DNA of 64,000 bases, taken from Janthinobacterium sp. GTDB lineage: Bacteria > Pseudomonadota > Gammaproteobacteria > Burkholderiales > Burkholderiaceae_D. A program made the translations under genes and the position numbers. The notes beneath the pieces are model-generated. The model was given only the letters and a program-made list of their open reading frames with translations. It was not told the origin of the DNA and made no database searches. The stretch lies in the NCBI RefSeq assembly GCF_009923995.1, contig NZ_RFSK01000007.1, forward strand, positions 62,001 through 126,000. The letters are read 5' to 3'. This document shows, piece after piece, positions 41,545 to 51,331 of the stretch; position 1 is the first letter of the stretch; the number at the start of each line of letters is the position of its first letter.

Positions 41545-41571
41545 AAAGCCCCCGCAAAGGGGCTTTTTTTG
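41545..41571 (+). terminator. Rho-independent terminator after rnpB
   Basis: AAGCCCC (41546-41552) and GGGGCTT (41559-41565) followed by eight or so T residues. Confidence 0.9.
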
Positions 41572-41598
41572 TTTCTAAAAATATAGCGTTTAAGATAA

Positions 41599-41614
41599 AG
41601 TTGTATATACAACT
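41599..41614. promoter_or_regulatory. Perfect 16-base palindrome
   Basis: AGTTGTATATACAACT is symmetrical over all 16 bases; the core TTGTATATACAA resembles operators of GntR-type repressors. No regulator or divergent gene is adjacent, so its role is unknown. Confidence 0.4.
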
Positions 41615-42041
41615 AAAAATGAACAATTGGTTAAAGTTTCTTGATTCCAATTAATTGCTGCAATGCAAAAAAAATTTTCGCTGGCGATGCCAGGCCCGGA
41701 AAATGGCGGCAGCGGCTGCCATCCGCGGTAATTTTTTGCCGAAAACCAAGTGTTTCTTGGGTGTAAATTGCCGTTGTGCTCGCACGACGAAACTATTGTC
41801 GTGTGTCAACTAACTGTAAAAAATTCAATTTTTCGATTTCGTCTTTTTCGATGTTTACGGTAGGAAAACACATGTGTGCAGATGAGGTACCACATTCACT
41901 ATGTTCCATAAGTATCTAATTTATCGATATATTTTTATTTGAGACTCCTTCAACGATATGCGCTAAGTCCTTAATTTCATTAATAAAATTCCTGTTTTGC
42001 CAATCGGAAACCGCTTGACCACTATCTTTGCTTACTCTAAA

Positions 42042-42076
42042 GTGGGCAACTGTGTGAAAAAGTGTATTTTTGTGGG
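42042..42076 (+). promoter_or_regulatory. MraZ operator: four repeats at ten-base period
   Basis: GTGGG (42042), GTGTG (42052), GTGTA (42062) and GTGGG (42072) are each separated by exactly five bases. MraZ binds clusters of TGGG-type direct repeats with this spacing ahead of its own gene. Here they overlap the probable -10/start region of the dcw promoter, consistent with autorepression. Confidence 0.8.
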
Positions 42077-42136
42077 AAATTTCCCCATATCGGCGTGATG
42101 CCAAGGCATCGCAACCCAAGCTCAAAAAGGTCTTCC

Positions 42137-42565
42137 GTGTTTCAAGGCGCGTCCGCAATCAATCTCGATGCCAAAGGCAGGATGTCTATCCCTGCCAAGC
42201 ACCGTGACGCGCTGGCGATTCAATGCGAAGGCCGCTTGACCCTGACCAAACACCCTGACGGCTGCCTGCTGTTTTTCCCCCGCCCCGTGTGGGAAAGCCA
42301 CCGCCAGCAAATCGCCACCTGGCCCATGTCGGCGCGCGCCTGGCAGCGCATCTTCCTCGGCAACGCCGTTGACGTGGAACTCGACTCGGCCGGCCGCGTG
42401 CTGATCTCGCCCGAATTGCGCAACGCCGTGGGGCTGTCGCGCGAAGTGATGATGATCGGCATGGGCAGCCACTTTGAAATATGGGATGCCGCCAAACTGG
42501 CCGAACAAGAACAGCAGGCGATCGATGCCGGCACTCCCGATGTACTTTCCAATTTTTCTTTCTAA
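42137..42565 (+). CDS. mraZ: Transcriptional regulator MraZ
   Basis: A 142-residue protein with two SpoVT/AbrB-like swapped-hairpin halves: [26 protein letters not shown] and [26 protein letters not shown]. It represses the dcw cluster by binding direct repeats upstream of itself. The start is taken at GTG 42137 because MraZ proteins begin at this point (MFxG/VFxG). The ATG codons at 42062-42098 would lie within or next to the operator repeats and add non-conserved residues. First gene of the division cluster. Confidence 0.93.
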   Translation: MFQGASAINLDAKGRMSIPAKHRDALAIQCEGRLTLTKHPDGCLLFFPRPVWESHRQQIATWPMSARAWQRIFLGNAVDVELDSAGRVLISPELRNAVGLSREVMMIGMGSHFEIWDAAKLAEQEQQAIDAGTPDVLSNFSF

Positions 42566-42574
42566 GGCTCCGTA

Positions 42575-43552
42575 ATGACACTACTCACGGTGCCGGAATT
42601 TCAGCATCGCACGGTGCTGCTTGATGAAGCGGTCGATGCGCTCGACCTGTCGGGCGACCGCGCGCATGGCATTTACGTCGACGGCACGTTTGGCCGCGGC
42701 GGGCATAGCCGTCTGATCCTGTCGCGCCTGGCGTCCGATGCGCGCCTGATCGGTTTCGACAAGGACTTGCAGGCCATCGCCACGGCCGAACAGATCGGCG
42801 ACCCCCGTTTTGAAATTGTCCATGACAGCTTTGCCACCATGACGGCCAGCCTGGCCGACCGCGGCGTGCAGCAGGTGGACGGCATCTTGCTCGACCTGGG
42901 CATCTCGTCGCCGCAAGTCGACGACGCGGCGCGCGGTTTCAGCTTCCGCAACGACGGACCGCTGGACATGCGCATGGATACGACGCGCGGCATCTCCGCG
43001 GCCGAATGGCTGGCGGTGGAAACCGAGCAGAATTTAGAGAAAGTGATACGCGATTATGGGGAAGAACGGTTTGCTTTTCAGATTGCAAAGGCGATTGTTG
43101 CTGGCCGGGCAGTCCAGCCAATTTCAAGCACACGACAGCTTGCCGGCATCGTGGCAGGCGCCGTCAAGACCCGCGAGAAGGGTAAGGACCCCGCTACCCG
43201 CACCTTTCAGGCCATACGCATTTTCATTAACAAAGAGCTCGAGGATCTCGAGATCGGCCTGAACCAGGCGTACGCCTGCCTGGCGCCCGGCGCGCGCATG
43301 GCCGTGATCAGCTTCCACTCGCTGGAAGACCGCATGGTCAAGCGCTTCTTCGCCTCGAAGGCGAACGTGGAGCAGCCTGACCGCCGTCTGCCGATCCGCG
43401 CCGTCGACTTGCCGCAGCCGGAAATGAAGCTGATTGCGAAGATGAAGCCGTCCGATGCCGAGATCGAGGCGAACCCGCGCTCGCGTTCGGCCGTGATGCG
43501 CGTGGCGCAGCGTCTGCCGCTGGCTGCCCCTGCATATGGCGGCGCCCGATGA
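42575..43552 (+). CDS. rsmH: 16S rRNA (cytosine-1402-N4) methyltransferase RsmH
   Basis: A 325-residue SAM methyltransferase (MraW) that methylates C1402 of 16S rRNA in the ribosomal P site. Visible: [31 protein letters not shown] (SAM site), [32 protein letters not shown], and [17 protein letters not shown]. It lies 9 bases after mraZ and overlaps ftsL by four bases. Confidence 0.97.
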   Translation: MTLLTVPEFQHRTVLLDEAVDALDLSGDRAHGIYVDGTFGRGGHSRLILSRLASDARLIGFDKDLQAIATAEQIGDPRFEIVHDSFATMTASLADRGVQQVDGILLDLGISSPQVDDAARGFSFRNDGPLDMRMDTTRGISAAEWLAVETEQNLEKVIRDYGEERFAFQIAKAIVAGRAVQPISSTRQLAGIVAGAVKTREKGKDPATRTFQAIRIFINKELEDLEIGLNQAYACLAPGARMAVISFHSLEDRMVKRFFASKANVEQPDRRLPIRAVDLPQPEMKLIAKMKPSDAEIEANPRSRSAVMRVAQRLPLAAPAYGGAR

Positions 43553-43818
43553 CTGGCAAGCTGTGTGTCGTGCTGTCGGCCCTGCTGGTGTGCTGCGGCC
43601 TGTCGCTGGTGAACGCGCAGTACCAGTCGCGCCACCTGCTGATCGACCTGGAACGCGCACAGGCGCTGTCGCGCCAGCTCGACATCGACTGGGCGCAGCT
43701 GCAGTTGGACCAGTCGACCCTGGGCAAGCATGAACGCATCGAAGCCATCGCACGGCGTGACCTGAGCATGACGCCGCTGACGGCGGCACGTACGCAATAC
43801 CTGACGGAGGGTGAATAA
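43549..43818 (+). CDS. ftsL: Cell division protein FtsL
   Basis: An 89-residue bitopic protein: one N-terminal helix ([21 protein letters not shown]), then a heptad-rich coiled coil ([31 protein letters not shown]) and a short tail. FtsL joins FtsB and FtsQ to activate FtsWI at the septum. It overlaps rsmH by four bases and shares one base with the ftsI start. Size, topology and position make the assignment firm despite low sequence conservation. Confidence 0.93.
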   Translation: MTGKLCVVLSALLVCCGLSLVNAQYQSRHLLIDLERAQALSRQLDIDWAQLQLDQSTLGKHERIEAIARRDLSMTPLTAARTQYLTEGE

Positions 43819-45596
43819 TGAAGTTGGGCGGTAACAGCAACGGCCGGGTGGCAGCATCGAAAGGCGTGCCATTCTCGAAGAACCCCGTACTGGCGGTGCG
43901 TCTGCCCGTCTGGCGTTCGCGCGTCGTGCTGTTCCTGCTGTTCTTCGCCTTCGCCGGCCTGGGCGCGCGCGCCCTGTGGCTGCAGGGCGTGTCGACGCAG
44001 TTCCTGCAAAAGCAGGGCAAGGCGCGCTATGAGCGCACCCTGGAATTGCCGGCCACGCGCGGCAAGATCACCGACCGCAATGGCCAGGTGCTGGCCTCGT
44101 CCGTGCCCGTGAAAGCCATCTGGGCGATTCCGGACGACGTGCTGCAGGCGCCGCCCGAGAAAATCAATGCGCTGGCGGGCCTGCTGGAAATGAACGTCAA
44201 CGAATTGCGCAAGAAGCTCGATTCGGACCGCAGCTTTGTTTACCTGAAGCGCCAGGTCGAGATGGACGTGGCCGACAAGATTTCCAAACTGGGCATCGAC
44301 GGCATCGACGAGCGCAAGGAATACAAGCGCTTTTATCCACAGGGCGAAGTGATGACCCACGTGGTGGGCTTTACCAACGTGGAAGACGTGGGCCAGGAAA
44401 GCATGGAGCTGGCGCAGCAGAAAACCCTCGTCGGCACCACCGGCAGCCGCCGCGTGATCAAGGACCGCCTGGGCCACATCGTCGAAGACATCGGCTTCAT
44501 CCACGAACCGCATGACGGCAAGGACCTGACCCTGTCCGTCGACAGCAAGATCCAGTACATCGCCTTCACGCAGCTGAAGGAAGCGGTGGAAAAATTCAAT
44601 GCCAAGGCCGGCGGCGCCGTCGTGCTCGACGTGCACACGGGCGAAGTGCTGGCCCTGGCCAACTACCCCAGCTACGACCCGAACGACCGCCGCAAGCTCA
44701 CGGGCCAGCAGCTGCGCAACCGCGTCATGACCGATACCTTCGAACCCGGCTCCACGCTGAAACCGATCACCGTCTCGCTGGCGCTCGACACGGGCCGGGT
44801 CAAGCCGACCACCCTGATCGACACGGGACCGGGCCGCTACACCATCGCCGACCGCACGATCACCGACACCAAGCCGCACGGCGTCATCAATGTCTCCGAG
44901 ATCATCGAAATGTCGTCGAACATCGGCACCTCGAAAATCGCGCTGGGCATGCCGTCGCAGGAAATGTGGGAAATGTTTACCAAGGTGGGCTTCGGCCAGC
45001 AGCCGAAATGGGGCTTCCCCGGCGCCGTGGCCGGCCGTGTGCGTCCGTATAAATCGTGGCGCCCGGTGGAGCAGGCGACCATGAGCTACGGTAACGGCAT
45101 TTCCGTCTCGCTGATCCAGCTGGCGCGCTCGTACATGATGTTCGCGCGCGATGGCGACACGATTCCACTGTCGTTCCAGAAGGTCACGGAACTGCCCGTG
45201 GGCCAGCAGGTGATCAAGCCCAAGACGGCCGCCGAAATGCGCGCCATGCTGGAACTGGTGGTCTCCGGCGCGCACGGCTCGGCCAAGCGCGCCCAGGTCG
45301 CCGGCTACCGCGTGGGCGGCAAGACGGGTACCGCCTACAAGGTTGAAAACGGCCGCTACGCGATGCCGCGCAAATACATCGGCTCTTTCGTGGGCATGGT
45401 GCCGATGTCGGCGCCGCGCTTCATCATTGCCGTGATGATCGATGAACCGACCGGCCCGGCCCACTATGGTGGCCAGGTTGCCGCTCCCGCTTTCGCGGCG
45501 ATTGCGACCAACGCGCTGCGCGCGATGAACGTACCGCCCGACTCCTCCGTTACAGAAATCGTGGTCCCGGCCAATGCCGGCCCGGAGGCCATGTGA
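43818..45596 (+). CDS. ftsI: Septal peptidoglycan transpeptidase FtsI (PBP3)
   Basis: A 592-residue class B penicillin-binding protein that cross-links septal peptidoglycan. It has one membrane anchor (about residues 33-53), a pedestal domain with RGKITDRNGQVLASS, and a transpeptidase domain with STLK (Ser312), SSN (366-368) and KTGT (502-505). All catalytic motifs are intact. Partner of FtsW, FtsL and FtsQ encoded in the same cluster. The start shares a base with the ftsL stop. Confidence 0.97.
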   Translation: MKLGGNSNGRVAASKGVPFSKNPVLAVRLPVWRSRVVLFLLFFAFAGLGARALWLQGVSTQFLQKQGKARYERTLELPATRGKITDRNGQVLASSVPVKAIWAIPDDVLQAPPEKINALAGLLEMNVNELRKKLDSDRSFVYLKRQVEMDVADKISKLGIDGIDERKEYKRFYPQGEVMTHVVGFTNVEDVGQESMELAQQKTLVGTTGSRRVIKDRLGHIVEDIGFIHEPHDGKDLTLSVDSKIQYIAFTQLKEAVEKFNAKAGGAVVLDVHTGEVLALANYPSYDPNDRRKLTGQQLRNRVMTDTFEPGSTLKPITVSLALDTGRVKPTTLIDTGPGRYTIADRTITDTKPHGVINVSEIIEMSSNIGTSKIALGMPSQEMWEMFTKVGFGQQPKWGFPGAVAGRVRPYKSWRPVEQATMSYGNGISVSLIQLARSYMMFARDGDTIPLSFQKVTELPVGQQVIKPKTAAEMRAMLELVVSGAHGSAKRAQVAGYRVGGKTGTAYKVENGRYAMPRKYIGSFVGMVPMSAPRFIIAVMIDEPTGPAHYGGQVAAPAFAAIATNALRAMNVPPDSSVTEIVVPANAGPEAM

Positions 45597-47119
45597 AGTC
45601 ACTCATGACCATACAAGACATCAGTTTGTGGATCAAAGCGGCTGCCCCGTCCGGGCAGCTGACGTCCGATTCGCGCCGCGTGCAGCGCGGCGACGTGTTT
45701 TTCGCCTATGCGGGCGCCACCCATTTCATCGCCGCGGCCATCGAGCAGGGCGCCGCTGCCATCGTGTTCGACGATACCGGCTTTTCCTGGGACGCGGCCT
45801 GGAACGTGCCGCACCTGGCCGTCGCCGAGCTGAAACGCCTGGCCGGCCCTGTCGCCCACGCGTTCTACGGCATGCCGGACAGCGCCATGTTCAGCGCCGG
45901 CGTGACGGGCACCAACGGCAAGACCTCGTGCGCCCTGTGGCTGGCGCAGGCGCTGGCGCGCCTCGGTGTCACTTCCTCCGTGATCGGCACGCTGGGCGTG
46001 GGCCTGTGCCGGCCACGCGGCGGAATCGACTTTGACGTCACTGGCTACACCACGCCCGATGCCGTGCTGCTGGCGCGCAAACTGGCCGCCATGCGCGATG
46101 CCGGCGCGCAGGCCGTCGCCATCGAAGTGTCGTCGATCGGCCTGGACCAGGAACGCGCGGCAGGCATGCATTTCGACGTCGCCATGTTTACCAACCTGAC
46201 GCGCGACCATCTCGATTATCACGGCGACATGGCTGCCTATGAGGCGGCCAAGGTCAAGCTGTTCGACTGGCCCGGCTTGAAAACGGCCGTCATCAACCTG
46301 GACGACGCCATGGGCCTGCGCCTGGCGCGCCACGTGGACGGCAAGCTGGCCGGCGAGTATCCCGTCATCGGCTACACCTTGCAGGATGCGGCGGCCTTGC
46401 CGGACCTGCCCGGCGTGCTGATGTTGCGCGCCAGCCAGTTCCGCAGCCGCAATGCCGGCACCGACTTCCACCTTGAGTGCCCGCTCGGCGTGGCGCTGGT
46501 CAAGACGCAGCTGGTGGGCCACTTCAATATCAGCAATGCGCTGGCCGTACTGGGCGCCTTGCTGGCGCACGGCACCGGCCTGCGCGCCGCCATCGACGGC
46601 ATCGAATCGCTGCAGCCGGCCCCGGGCCGCATGCAGCAGGTCGGCGGCCAGGAAGCGCCGATGGTCGTCATCGACTACGCGCATACGCCGGACGCGCTGG
46701 AAAAGACCCTGAGCGCCTTGCGCCAGGTGGCGCAGGAGCGGGGCGGCGACTTGTGGTGCGTGTTCGGCTGCGGCGGCGACCGCGATCCGGGCAAGCGCCC
46801 GCAGATGGGCGCCATCGCGCAGCTGGCCGATCACGTGCTGGTCACCAGCGACAATCCGCGCAGCGAGGATCCGCACGCCATCATCGCGCAGATCGTCGCC
46901 GGCATGCGTGCCGACGGCCCGCAGCCGCAGGCCATCGAAGACCGCGCCGCGGCCATCCTGTCGGCCATCAAGCACGCTGCCAAGCCGGACGTGATCCTGT
47001 TGGCGGGCAAGGGCCATGAGCCATACCAGGAAATCAAGGGCAAGAAACTGCCGTTCTCGGATGCCGACCATGCGCAGCTGGCCCTGTCCGCGCGCCTGAC
47101 GATGATGAGGACGAATTGA
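45593..47119 (+). CDS. murE: UDP-MurNAc-tripeptide synthetase MurE
   Basis: A 508-residue Mur ligase that adds the third residue to UDP-MurNAc-L-Ala-D-Glu. ATP loop GTNGKTSCALW (about residues 104-114); VAIEVSSIGLDQERAAGMHFDVAMFTNLTRDHLDYHG follows. DNPRSEDP is the meso-diaminopimelate-specific motif, so the added residue is mDAP. The start could be GTG 45593, overlapping the ftsI stop, or ATG 45605; the first preserves the tight coupling seen throughout the cluster. Confidence 0.96.
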   Translation: MKSLMTIQDISLWIKAAAPSGQLTSDSRRVQRGDVFFAYAGATHFIAAAIEQGAAAIVFDDTGFSWDAAWNVPHLAVAELKRLAGPVAHAFYGMPDSAMFSAGVTGTNGKTSCALWLAQALARLGVTSSVIGTLGVGLCRPRGGIDFDVTGYTTPDAVLLARKLAAMRDAGAQAVAIEVSSIGLDQERAAGMHFDVAMFTNLTRDHLDYHGDMAAYEAAKVKLFDWPGLKTAVINLDDAMGLRLARHVDGKLAGEYPVIGYTLQDAAALPDLPGVLMLRASQFRSRNAGTDFHLECPLGVALVKTQLVGHFNISNALAVLGALLAHGTGLRAAIDGIESLQPAPGRMQQVGGQEAPMVVIDYAHTPDALEKTLSALRQVAQERGGDLWCVFGCGGDRDPGKRPQMGAIAQLADHVLVTSDNPRSEDPHAIIAQIVAGMRADGPQPQAIEDRAAAILSAIKHAAKPDVILLAGKGHEPYQEIKGKKLPFSDADHAQLALSARLTMMRTN

Positions 47120-48561
47120 TGGATCGCCTCATGCACGCAACCCTGACGGAACTGATGCCATCGCTGCACGGCGCGCAGCGGACGGGCGACGCCAGTTTTT
47201 CCGGCGTATCCACGGACAGCCGCAGCGCCCAAGCCGGTTCGCTGTTCGTCGCCCTGCGCGGCGAGAGCTTCGACGCCCATGACTTCCTCGGCCAGGTGGC
47301 CGCCAGCGGCGTCGCCGCCGTGGTGGTCGAGCGCCTGCCTGCCGGCTGGGACAGCGCCAAGGTACCGGCCATCGTGGTGCCCGATAGCCTGGTGGCGCTG
47401 GGCCGCATTGCCCATTACTGGCGTAGCCGTTTCAGCCTGCCCGTCATTGGCGTCACCGGCAGCAACGGCAAGACCACCGTCAAGGAGATGATTTCGTCCA
47501 TCCTGGCAGCGGCCTTTGGCGACGAGGAACGGCTGGCCACGCGCGGCAACCTGAATAATGAAATCGGCGTGCCCCTGACCCTGTTCCGCCTGCACGGGGA
47601 ACACAAGGCGGCTGTCATCGAGATGGGCATGAACCATCCGGGAGAAATTGCGCGCCTGGCGGCGATTGCCGCACCGACGCTGGCGATGGTCAACAACGCG
47701 CAGCGCGAACACCAGGAATTCATGCATACGGTGGAAGCTGTAGCGCGCGAGAACGGCGCCGCGCTGGCTGCCCTGGGAGACGATGGCGTGGCTGTCTTCC
47801 CGCACGGCGACGAATTCACGCCCCTGTGGCGCGAACTGGCCGGCGCGCGCACCGTCATCACCTTCGGCTTGTCGAAAGAGGCGGACGTGAGCTGCACGCA
47901 CCGCGCGGCCGAGGATTTTGGCAGCGACATGTTCGTCAGCGTGCGCGCGCAGGACGGCGGCTTGCGCCAGTTCTTCGTCGGCTTGCAGGCGGCGGGAGAA
48001 CACAATGTGCGCAATGCGCTGGCAGCGGTGGCATGCACCGTGGGCGCCGGCATCGCCATCGAGCATGTCAAGCAGGGCCTGGAAGCGTTTGCTCCCGTGA
48101 ATGGCCGCCTGCAGAAAAAGCGCGCCGCCAATGGCGCCACCATCATCGACGACACGTATAACGCCAATCCGGACTCGGCGCGCGCGGCCATCGACGTGCT
48201 GGCGCAAGCGGCCGCGCCGCGCATCCTGGTGCTGGGCGAGATGGGTGAAGTCGGTACGCAGGGACAGCAGTTCCACGAAGAGATCGGCGCCTACGCCGCC
48301 GCCAAAGGCATTGAATACGTGCTGGCGACGGGCGGCCTGGCGCGCCATCTGGTCAATCCGGCGCAGGCTGCCGCGAGCCAGGAATCAGGCACGGTCGTGG
48401 AGTATTTCGAACAGTTCGACGGTTTGCTGGCGGCGCTCGATGCGCGTTTGTCCGGCCGTTCGGATGCAACAGTATTAATCAAGGGCTCCCGCTTCATGAA
48501 AATGGAACGGGCCGTGCAGCATTTGATTGGTTCAAACAACAAAAACAAGGAAGCTCACTAA
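47119..48561 (+). CDS. murF: UDP-MurNAc-tripeptide:D-Ala-D-Ala ligase MurF
   Basis: A 480-residue Mur ligase that adds D-Ala-D-Ala to the UDP-MurNAc-tripeptide. ATP loop [14 protein letters not shown] (about residues 111-124), then [34 protein letters not shown] and [21 protein letters not shown], all typical of MurF. The start ATG overlaps the murE stop (TGATG). Confidence 0.96.
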   Translation: MDRLMHATLTELMPSLHGAQRTGDASFSGVSTDSRSAQAGSLFVALRGESFDAHDFLGQVAASGVAAVVVERLPAGWDSAKVPAIVVPDSLVALGRIAHYWRSRFSLPVIGVTGSNGKTTVKEMISSILAAAFGDEERLATRGNLNNEIGVPLTLFRLHGEHKAAVIEMGMNHPGEIARLAAIAAPTLAMVNNAQREHQEFMHTVEAVARENGAALAALGDDGVAVFPHGDEFTPLWRELAGARTVITFGLSKEADVSCTHRAAEDFGSDMFVSVRAQDGGLRQFFVGLQAAGEHNVRNALAAVACTVGAGIAIEHVKQGLEAFAPVNGRLQKKRAANGATIIDDTYNANPDSARAAIDVLAQAAAPRILVLGEMGEVGTQGQQFHEEIGAYAAAKGIEYVLATGGLARHLVNPAQAAASQESGTVVEYFEQFDGLLAALDARLSGRSDATVLIKGSRFMKMERAVQHLIGSNNKNKEAH

Positions 48562-48563
48562 TC

Positions 48564-49739
48564 ATGCTGCTCTGGCTCGCTCATTATTTCCAGGACGACA
48601 TTGGCCCACTGCGGGTCTTTAACTTCATCACTTTCCGCGCCGTCTTCGCCACGTTGACGGCGATTCTGATCGGCCTGTGCGCCGGTCCCGCCGTGATCCG
48701 CATGCTCACGCGCATGAAGGTCGGCCAGGCCGTGCGCACGGACGGTCCGCAAACGCACCTGAAAAAACACGGCACCCCCACCATGGGCGGCGTGCTGATC
48801 CTGATCGCCATCGGCATTTCCACCTTGCTGTGGGCCGACCTGTCGAACCGCTTCATCTGGCCCGTGCTGATCGTCACGCTGGGCTTTGGCGCAGTCGGCT
48901 GGGCCGATGACTACCGCAAGGTGGTGCACCAGGACCCGGAAGGCATGCGTTCGCGCGAAAAATACTTCTGGCAGTCGCTGATCGGCATCGTCGCCGCCTT
49001 CTACCTGGCGTTCTCCGTCTCCGTGTCGGAACCGGACGCCGGCCACGTGTGGAACCTGATCTACGCCTGGGTGCAGTCGGGCTTTGCCATGAATCTGCCG
49101 CCGAAGGCCGACCTGATCGTCCCGTTCTTCAAGACCATCAGCTATCCGCTGGGCGTATGGGGCTTCATCGCGCTGACCTACTGCGTTATCGTCGGCACCA
49201 GCAACGCCGTCAACTTCACGGATGGCCTGGACGGCCTGGCCATCATGCCGACCGTGATGGTGGGCACGGCCCTGGGCCTGTTCGCCTACCTGACGGGCAA
49301 CGCCACGTATGCGCGCTACCTGTTCATCCCGCACATTCCGGGCGCCGGCGAGCTGGTGATCTTCTGCGGCGCGCTGGCCGGTTCCGGCCTGGCCTTCCTC
49401 TGGTATAACACGCATCCCGCCAAGGTCTTCATGGGCGACGTGGGCGCGCTGGCACTGGGCGGCGCACTGGGCACCATCGCCGTCATCGTGCGCCAGGAAA
49501 TCGTCCTGTTCATCATGGGCGGCATCTTCGTCGTCGAAACGCTGTCCGTGATCATCCAGGTCGTCTGGTTCAAATACACCAAGAAACGCTATGGTGCAGG
49601 CCGCCGCGTCTTCCTGATGGCGCCACTGCATCACCATTTTGAACAAAAAGGCTGGAAAGAGACGCAGGTTGTCGTGCGTTTCTGGATCATCACCATGATG
49701 CTGGTGCTGCTCGGCCTGACCACCTTGAAGCTGCGCTGA
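48564..49739 (+). CDS. mraY: Phospho-MurNAc-pentapeptide transferase MraY
   Basis: A 391-residue ten-helix membrane enzyme that transfers phospho-MurNAc-pentapeptide to undecaprenyl phosphate, making lipid I. Marks: [24 protein letters not shown] (first Asp pair), [14 protein letters not shown] (catalytic Asp), [15 protein letters not shown] and the magnesium/uridine loop [14 protein letters not shown]. It is about 30 residues longer than E. coli MraY because of an insert near residues 150-180. It abuts murF and overlaps murD. Confidence 0.97.
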   Translation: MLLWLAHYFQDDIGPLRVFNFITFRAVFATLTAILIGLCAGPAVIRMLTRMKVGQAVRTDGPQTHLKKHGTPTMGGVLILIAIGISTLLWADLSNRFIWPVLIVTLGFGAVGWADDYRKVVHQDPEGMRSREKYFWQSLIGIVAAFYLAFSVSVSEPDAGHVWNLIYAWVQSGFAMNLPPKADLIVPFFKTISYPLGVWGFIALTYCVIVGTSNAVNFTDGLDGLAIMPTVMVGTALGLFAYLTGNATYARYLFIPHIPGAGELVIFCGALAGSGLAFLWYNTHPAKVFMGDVGALALGGALGTIAVIVRQEIVLFIMGGIFVVETLSVIIQVVWFKYTKKRYGAGRRVFLMAPLHHHFEQKGWKETQVVVRFWIITMMLVLLGLTTLKLR

Positions 49740-51331
49740 TGATGTACCTCAATCAAACCGCACTGGTACTGGGCCTCGGGGAGTCGGGCCTGGCTATGGC
49801 CCTGTGGCTGGCACGCGGCGGCGCAGCCGTGCGCGTGGCCGATACGCGGGAAGCGCCCGAGCGCCTGGCGGCCCTGCAGGCCGCCGTGCCGCAGGCGCAG
49901 TTCATCGCCGGCGCCTTCACGGCGGATTTGCTCGATGGCGTCGATTTCGTCGCCGTCAGCCCCGGCCTGGCACCGCACCGTGAACTGGCTGCTATCGCGC
50001 CGGCCGCCGCCGCGAAAAACATCCCCGTGTGGGGCGAGATCGAACTGTTCGCGCAAGCGCTGGCCGCCTTGAAGGCGGAACGCGGCTATGCGCCGAAAGT
50101 CGTCGCCATCACGGGCACTAATGGCAAGACCACCGTCACCAGCCTGGTCGGGCTGCTGTGCGAACGCGCCGGCCTGGCCACGCGCGTGGCCGGCAATATC
50201 AGCCCGGCGGCGCTCGACGTGCTGCGCGAAGTGCTGGATGCCGAGCCCGCGCCGCAGCCTGCTGTCGCAGAAGCAGAAGCAGAAGCAGAAGCAGAAGCAG
50301 AAGCGGGCGAGGCAGCGGCGGAACCTGTCGCCAGCACCTTGCCGCAGGCGTGGATACTGGAGCTGTCCAGCTTCCAGCTCCACACGACCTTCAGCCTGCA
50401 GGCCGATGCGGCCACGGTGCTGAACCTGTCGCAGGACCACCTGGACTGGCATGGCGACATGGCTGCCTACGCTGCCGACAAGGCGCGCATCTTCGGCGAC
50501 GAGACCGTGCGCATCTTGAACCGCGATGACGCGCTGGTCATGCACATGGCCGATCCGCTGCGCGAGACCGTCACCTTCGGCACGGGCGAACCGGCGGAAG
50601 TGGACAGCTTTGGCCTGGTCAATGAACGGGGCATCTTCTGGCTGGCGCAAGCCGTGCCCAGCGAAGAAGTGATCGAGAAGAAGCGCAGGAAGAATGATCC
50701 GGCGCCGGAGCCGGTGCCGACGATGGCGAAAAAACTGATGCCGGCCGATGCGCTGAAGATCCGTGGCCAGCACAATGCGGCGAATGCGCTGGCGGCGCTG
50801 GCCCTGTGCCGTGCCATCGGCCTGCCGTTTGCGCCGCTGCTGCATGGCTTGCGCGAATACCAGGGCGAGCCGCACCGGGTGGAACTGATCACCGCCGTCA
50901 ACGACGTCGAGTATTACGACGACAGCAAGGGCACGAATGTGGGCGCGACCGTCGCGGCCCTGTCCGGCCTGGGCAAGGCCTTCGGCGGCGCCGAGCAGCG
51001 CCTGGTGCTGATCGCCGGCGGCGATGGCAAGGGGCAGGACTTCTCGCCGCTGGCCGAACCCGTGTCGCGCTACGTGCGTGCCGTGGTACTGATCGGCCGC
51101 GATGCGCCGGCCTTGCGCGCCGCGCTCGAGCCGTCCGGCGTCGACATTCTCGACTGCGCCACCTTGCCGGAAGCCGTCAAGCGCACCAGTAGCCTGGCGC
51201 TGGCCGGTGACGCGGTGCTGCTGTCGCCCGCGTGCGCCAGCATGGACATGTTCAAGAACTATGCGCATCGGGCGCAGGTGTTTGTCGACGCCGTGCGCGA
51301 CATCGCCCTGGAAAACGGACAGGATATCTGA
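49739..51331 (+). CDS. murD: UDP-MurNAc-L-Ala:D-Glu ligase MurD, with Glu-Ala repeat insert
   Basis: A 530-residue Mur ligase adding D-Glu to UDP-MurNAc-L-Ala. N-terminal [11 protein letters not shown]-type motif (here [14 protein letters not shown]), ATP loop [16 protein letters not shown] (about residues 124-139), [28 protein letters not shown], and [17 protein letters not shown]. It is about 90 residues longer than E. coli MurD (438). Part of the excess is a low-complexity insert of alternating Glu and Ala (about residues 177-190), coded by six tandem GCAGAA units; another is a charged [12 protein letters not shown] loop near 317-328. Both should be surface loops. Confidence 0.95.
   Translation: MMYLNQTALVLGLGESGLAMALWLARGGAAVRVADTREAPERLAALQAAVPQAQFIAGAFTADLLDGVDFVAVSPGLAPHRELAAIAPAAAAKNIPVWGEIELFAQALAALKAERGYAPKVVAITGTNGKTTVTSLVGLLCERAGLATRVAGNISPAALDVLREVLDAEPAPQPAVAEAEAEAEAEAEAGEAAAEPVASTLPQAWILELSSFQLHTTFSLQADAATVLNLSQDHLDWHGDMAAYAADKARIFGDETVRILNRDDALVMHMADPLRETVTFGTGEPAEVDSFGLVNERGIFWLAQAVPSEEVIEKKRRKNDPAPEPVPTMAKKLMPADALKIRGQHNAANALAALALCRAIGLPFAPLLHGLREYQGEPHRVELITAVNDVEYYDDSKGTNVGATVAALSGLGKAFGGAEQRLVLIAGGDGKGQDFSPLAEPVSRYVRAVVLIGRDAPALRAALEPSGVDILDCATLPEAVKRTSSLALAGDAVLLSPACASMDMFKNYAHRAQVFVDAVRDIALENGQDI
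50267..50302 (+). repeat. Six tandem GCAGAA units inside murD
   Basis: A perfect hexanucleotide microsatellite of 36 bases that encodes (Glu-Ala) pairs in frame. Unit-number changes would alter loop length by two residues without a frameshift. Confidence 0.95.

Larger units (their letters stand above)
41572..42136. other. Gene-free AT-rich region before mraZ
   Basis: 565 bases with no credible gene and lower GC than the flanks. It contains a perfect 16-base palindrome AGTTGTATATACAACT (41599-41614), a candidate -35 TTGACC (42015-42020) and -10 TAAAGT (42038-42043), and the MraZ operator repeats (42042-42076). The rest shows nothing I can assign. Confidence 0.6.

Noticed and set aside
42062-42136. 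Earlier ATG codons as mraZ start
   Set aside because: The first lies within the operator repeats and the added residues are not found at the N terminus of the family.
41916-42158. 80-codon minus-strand open frame before mraZ
   Set aside because: It crosses the MraZ operator and promoter, has no domain and no ribosome binding site.
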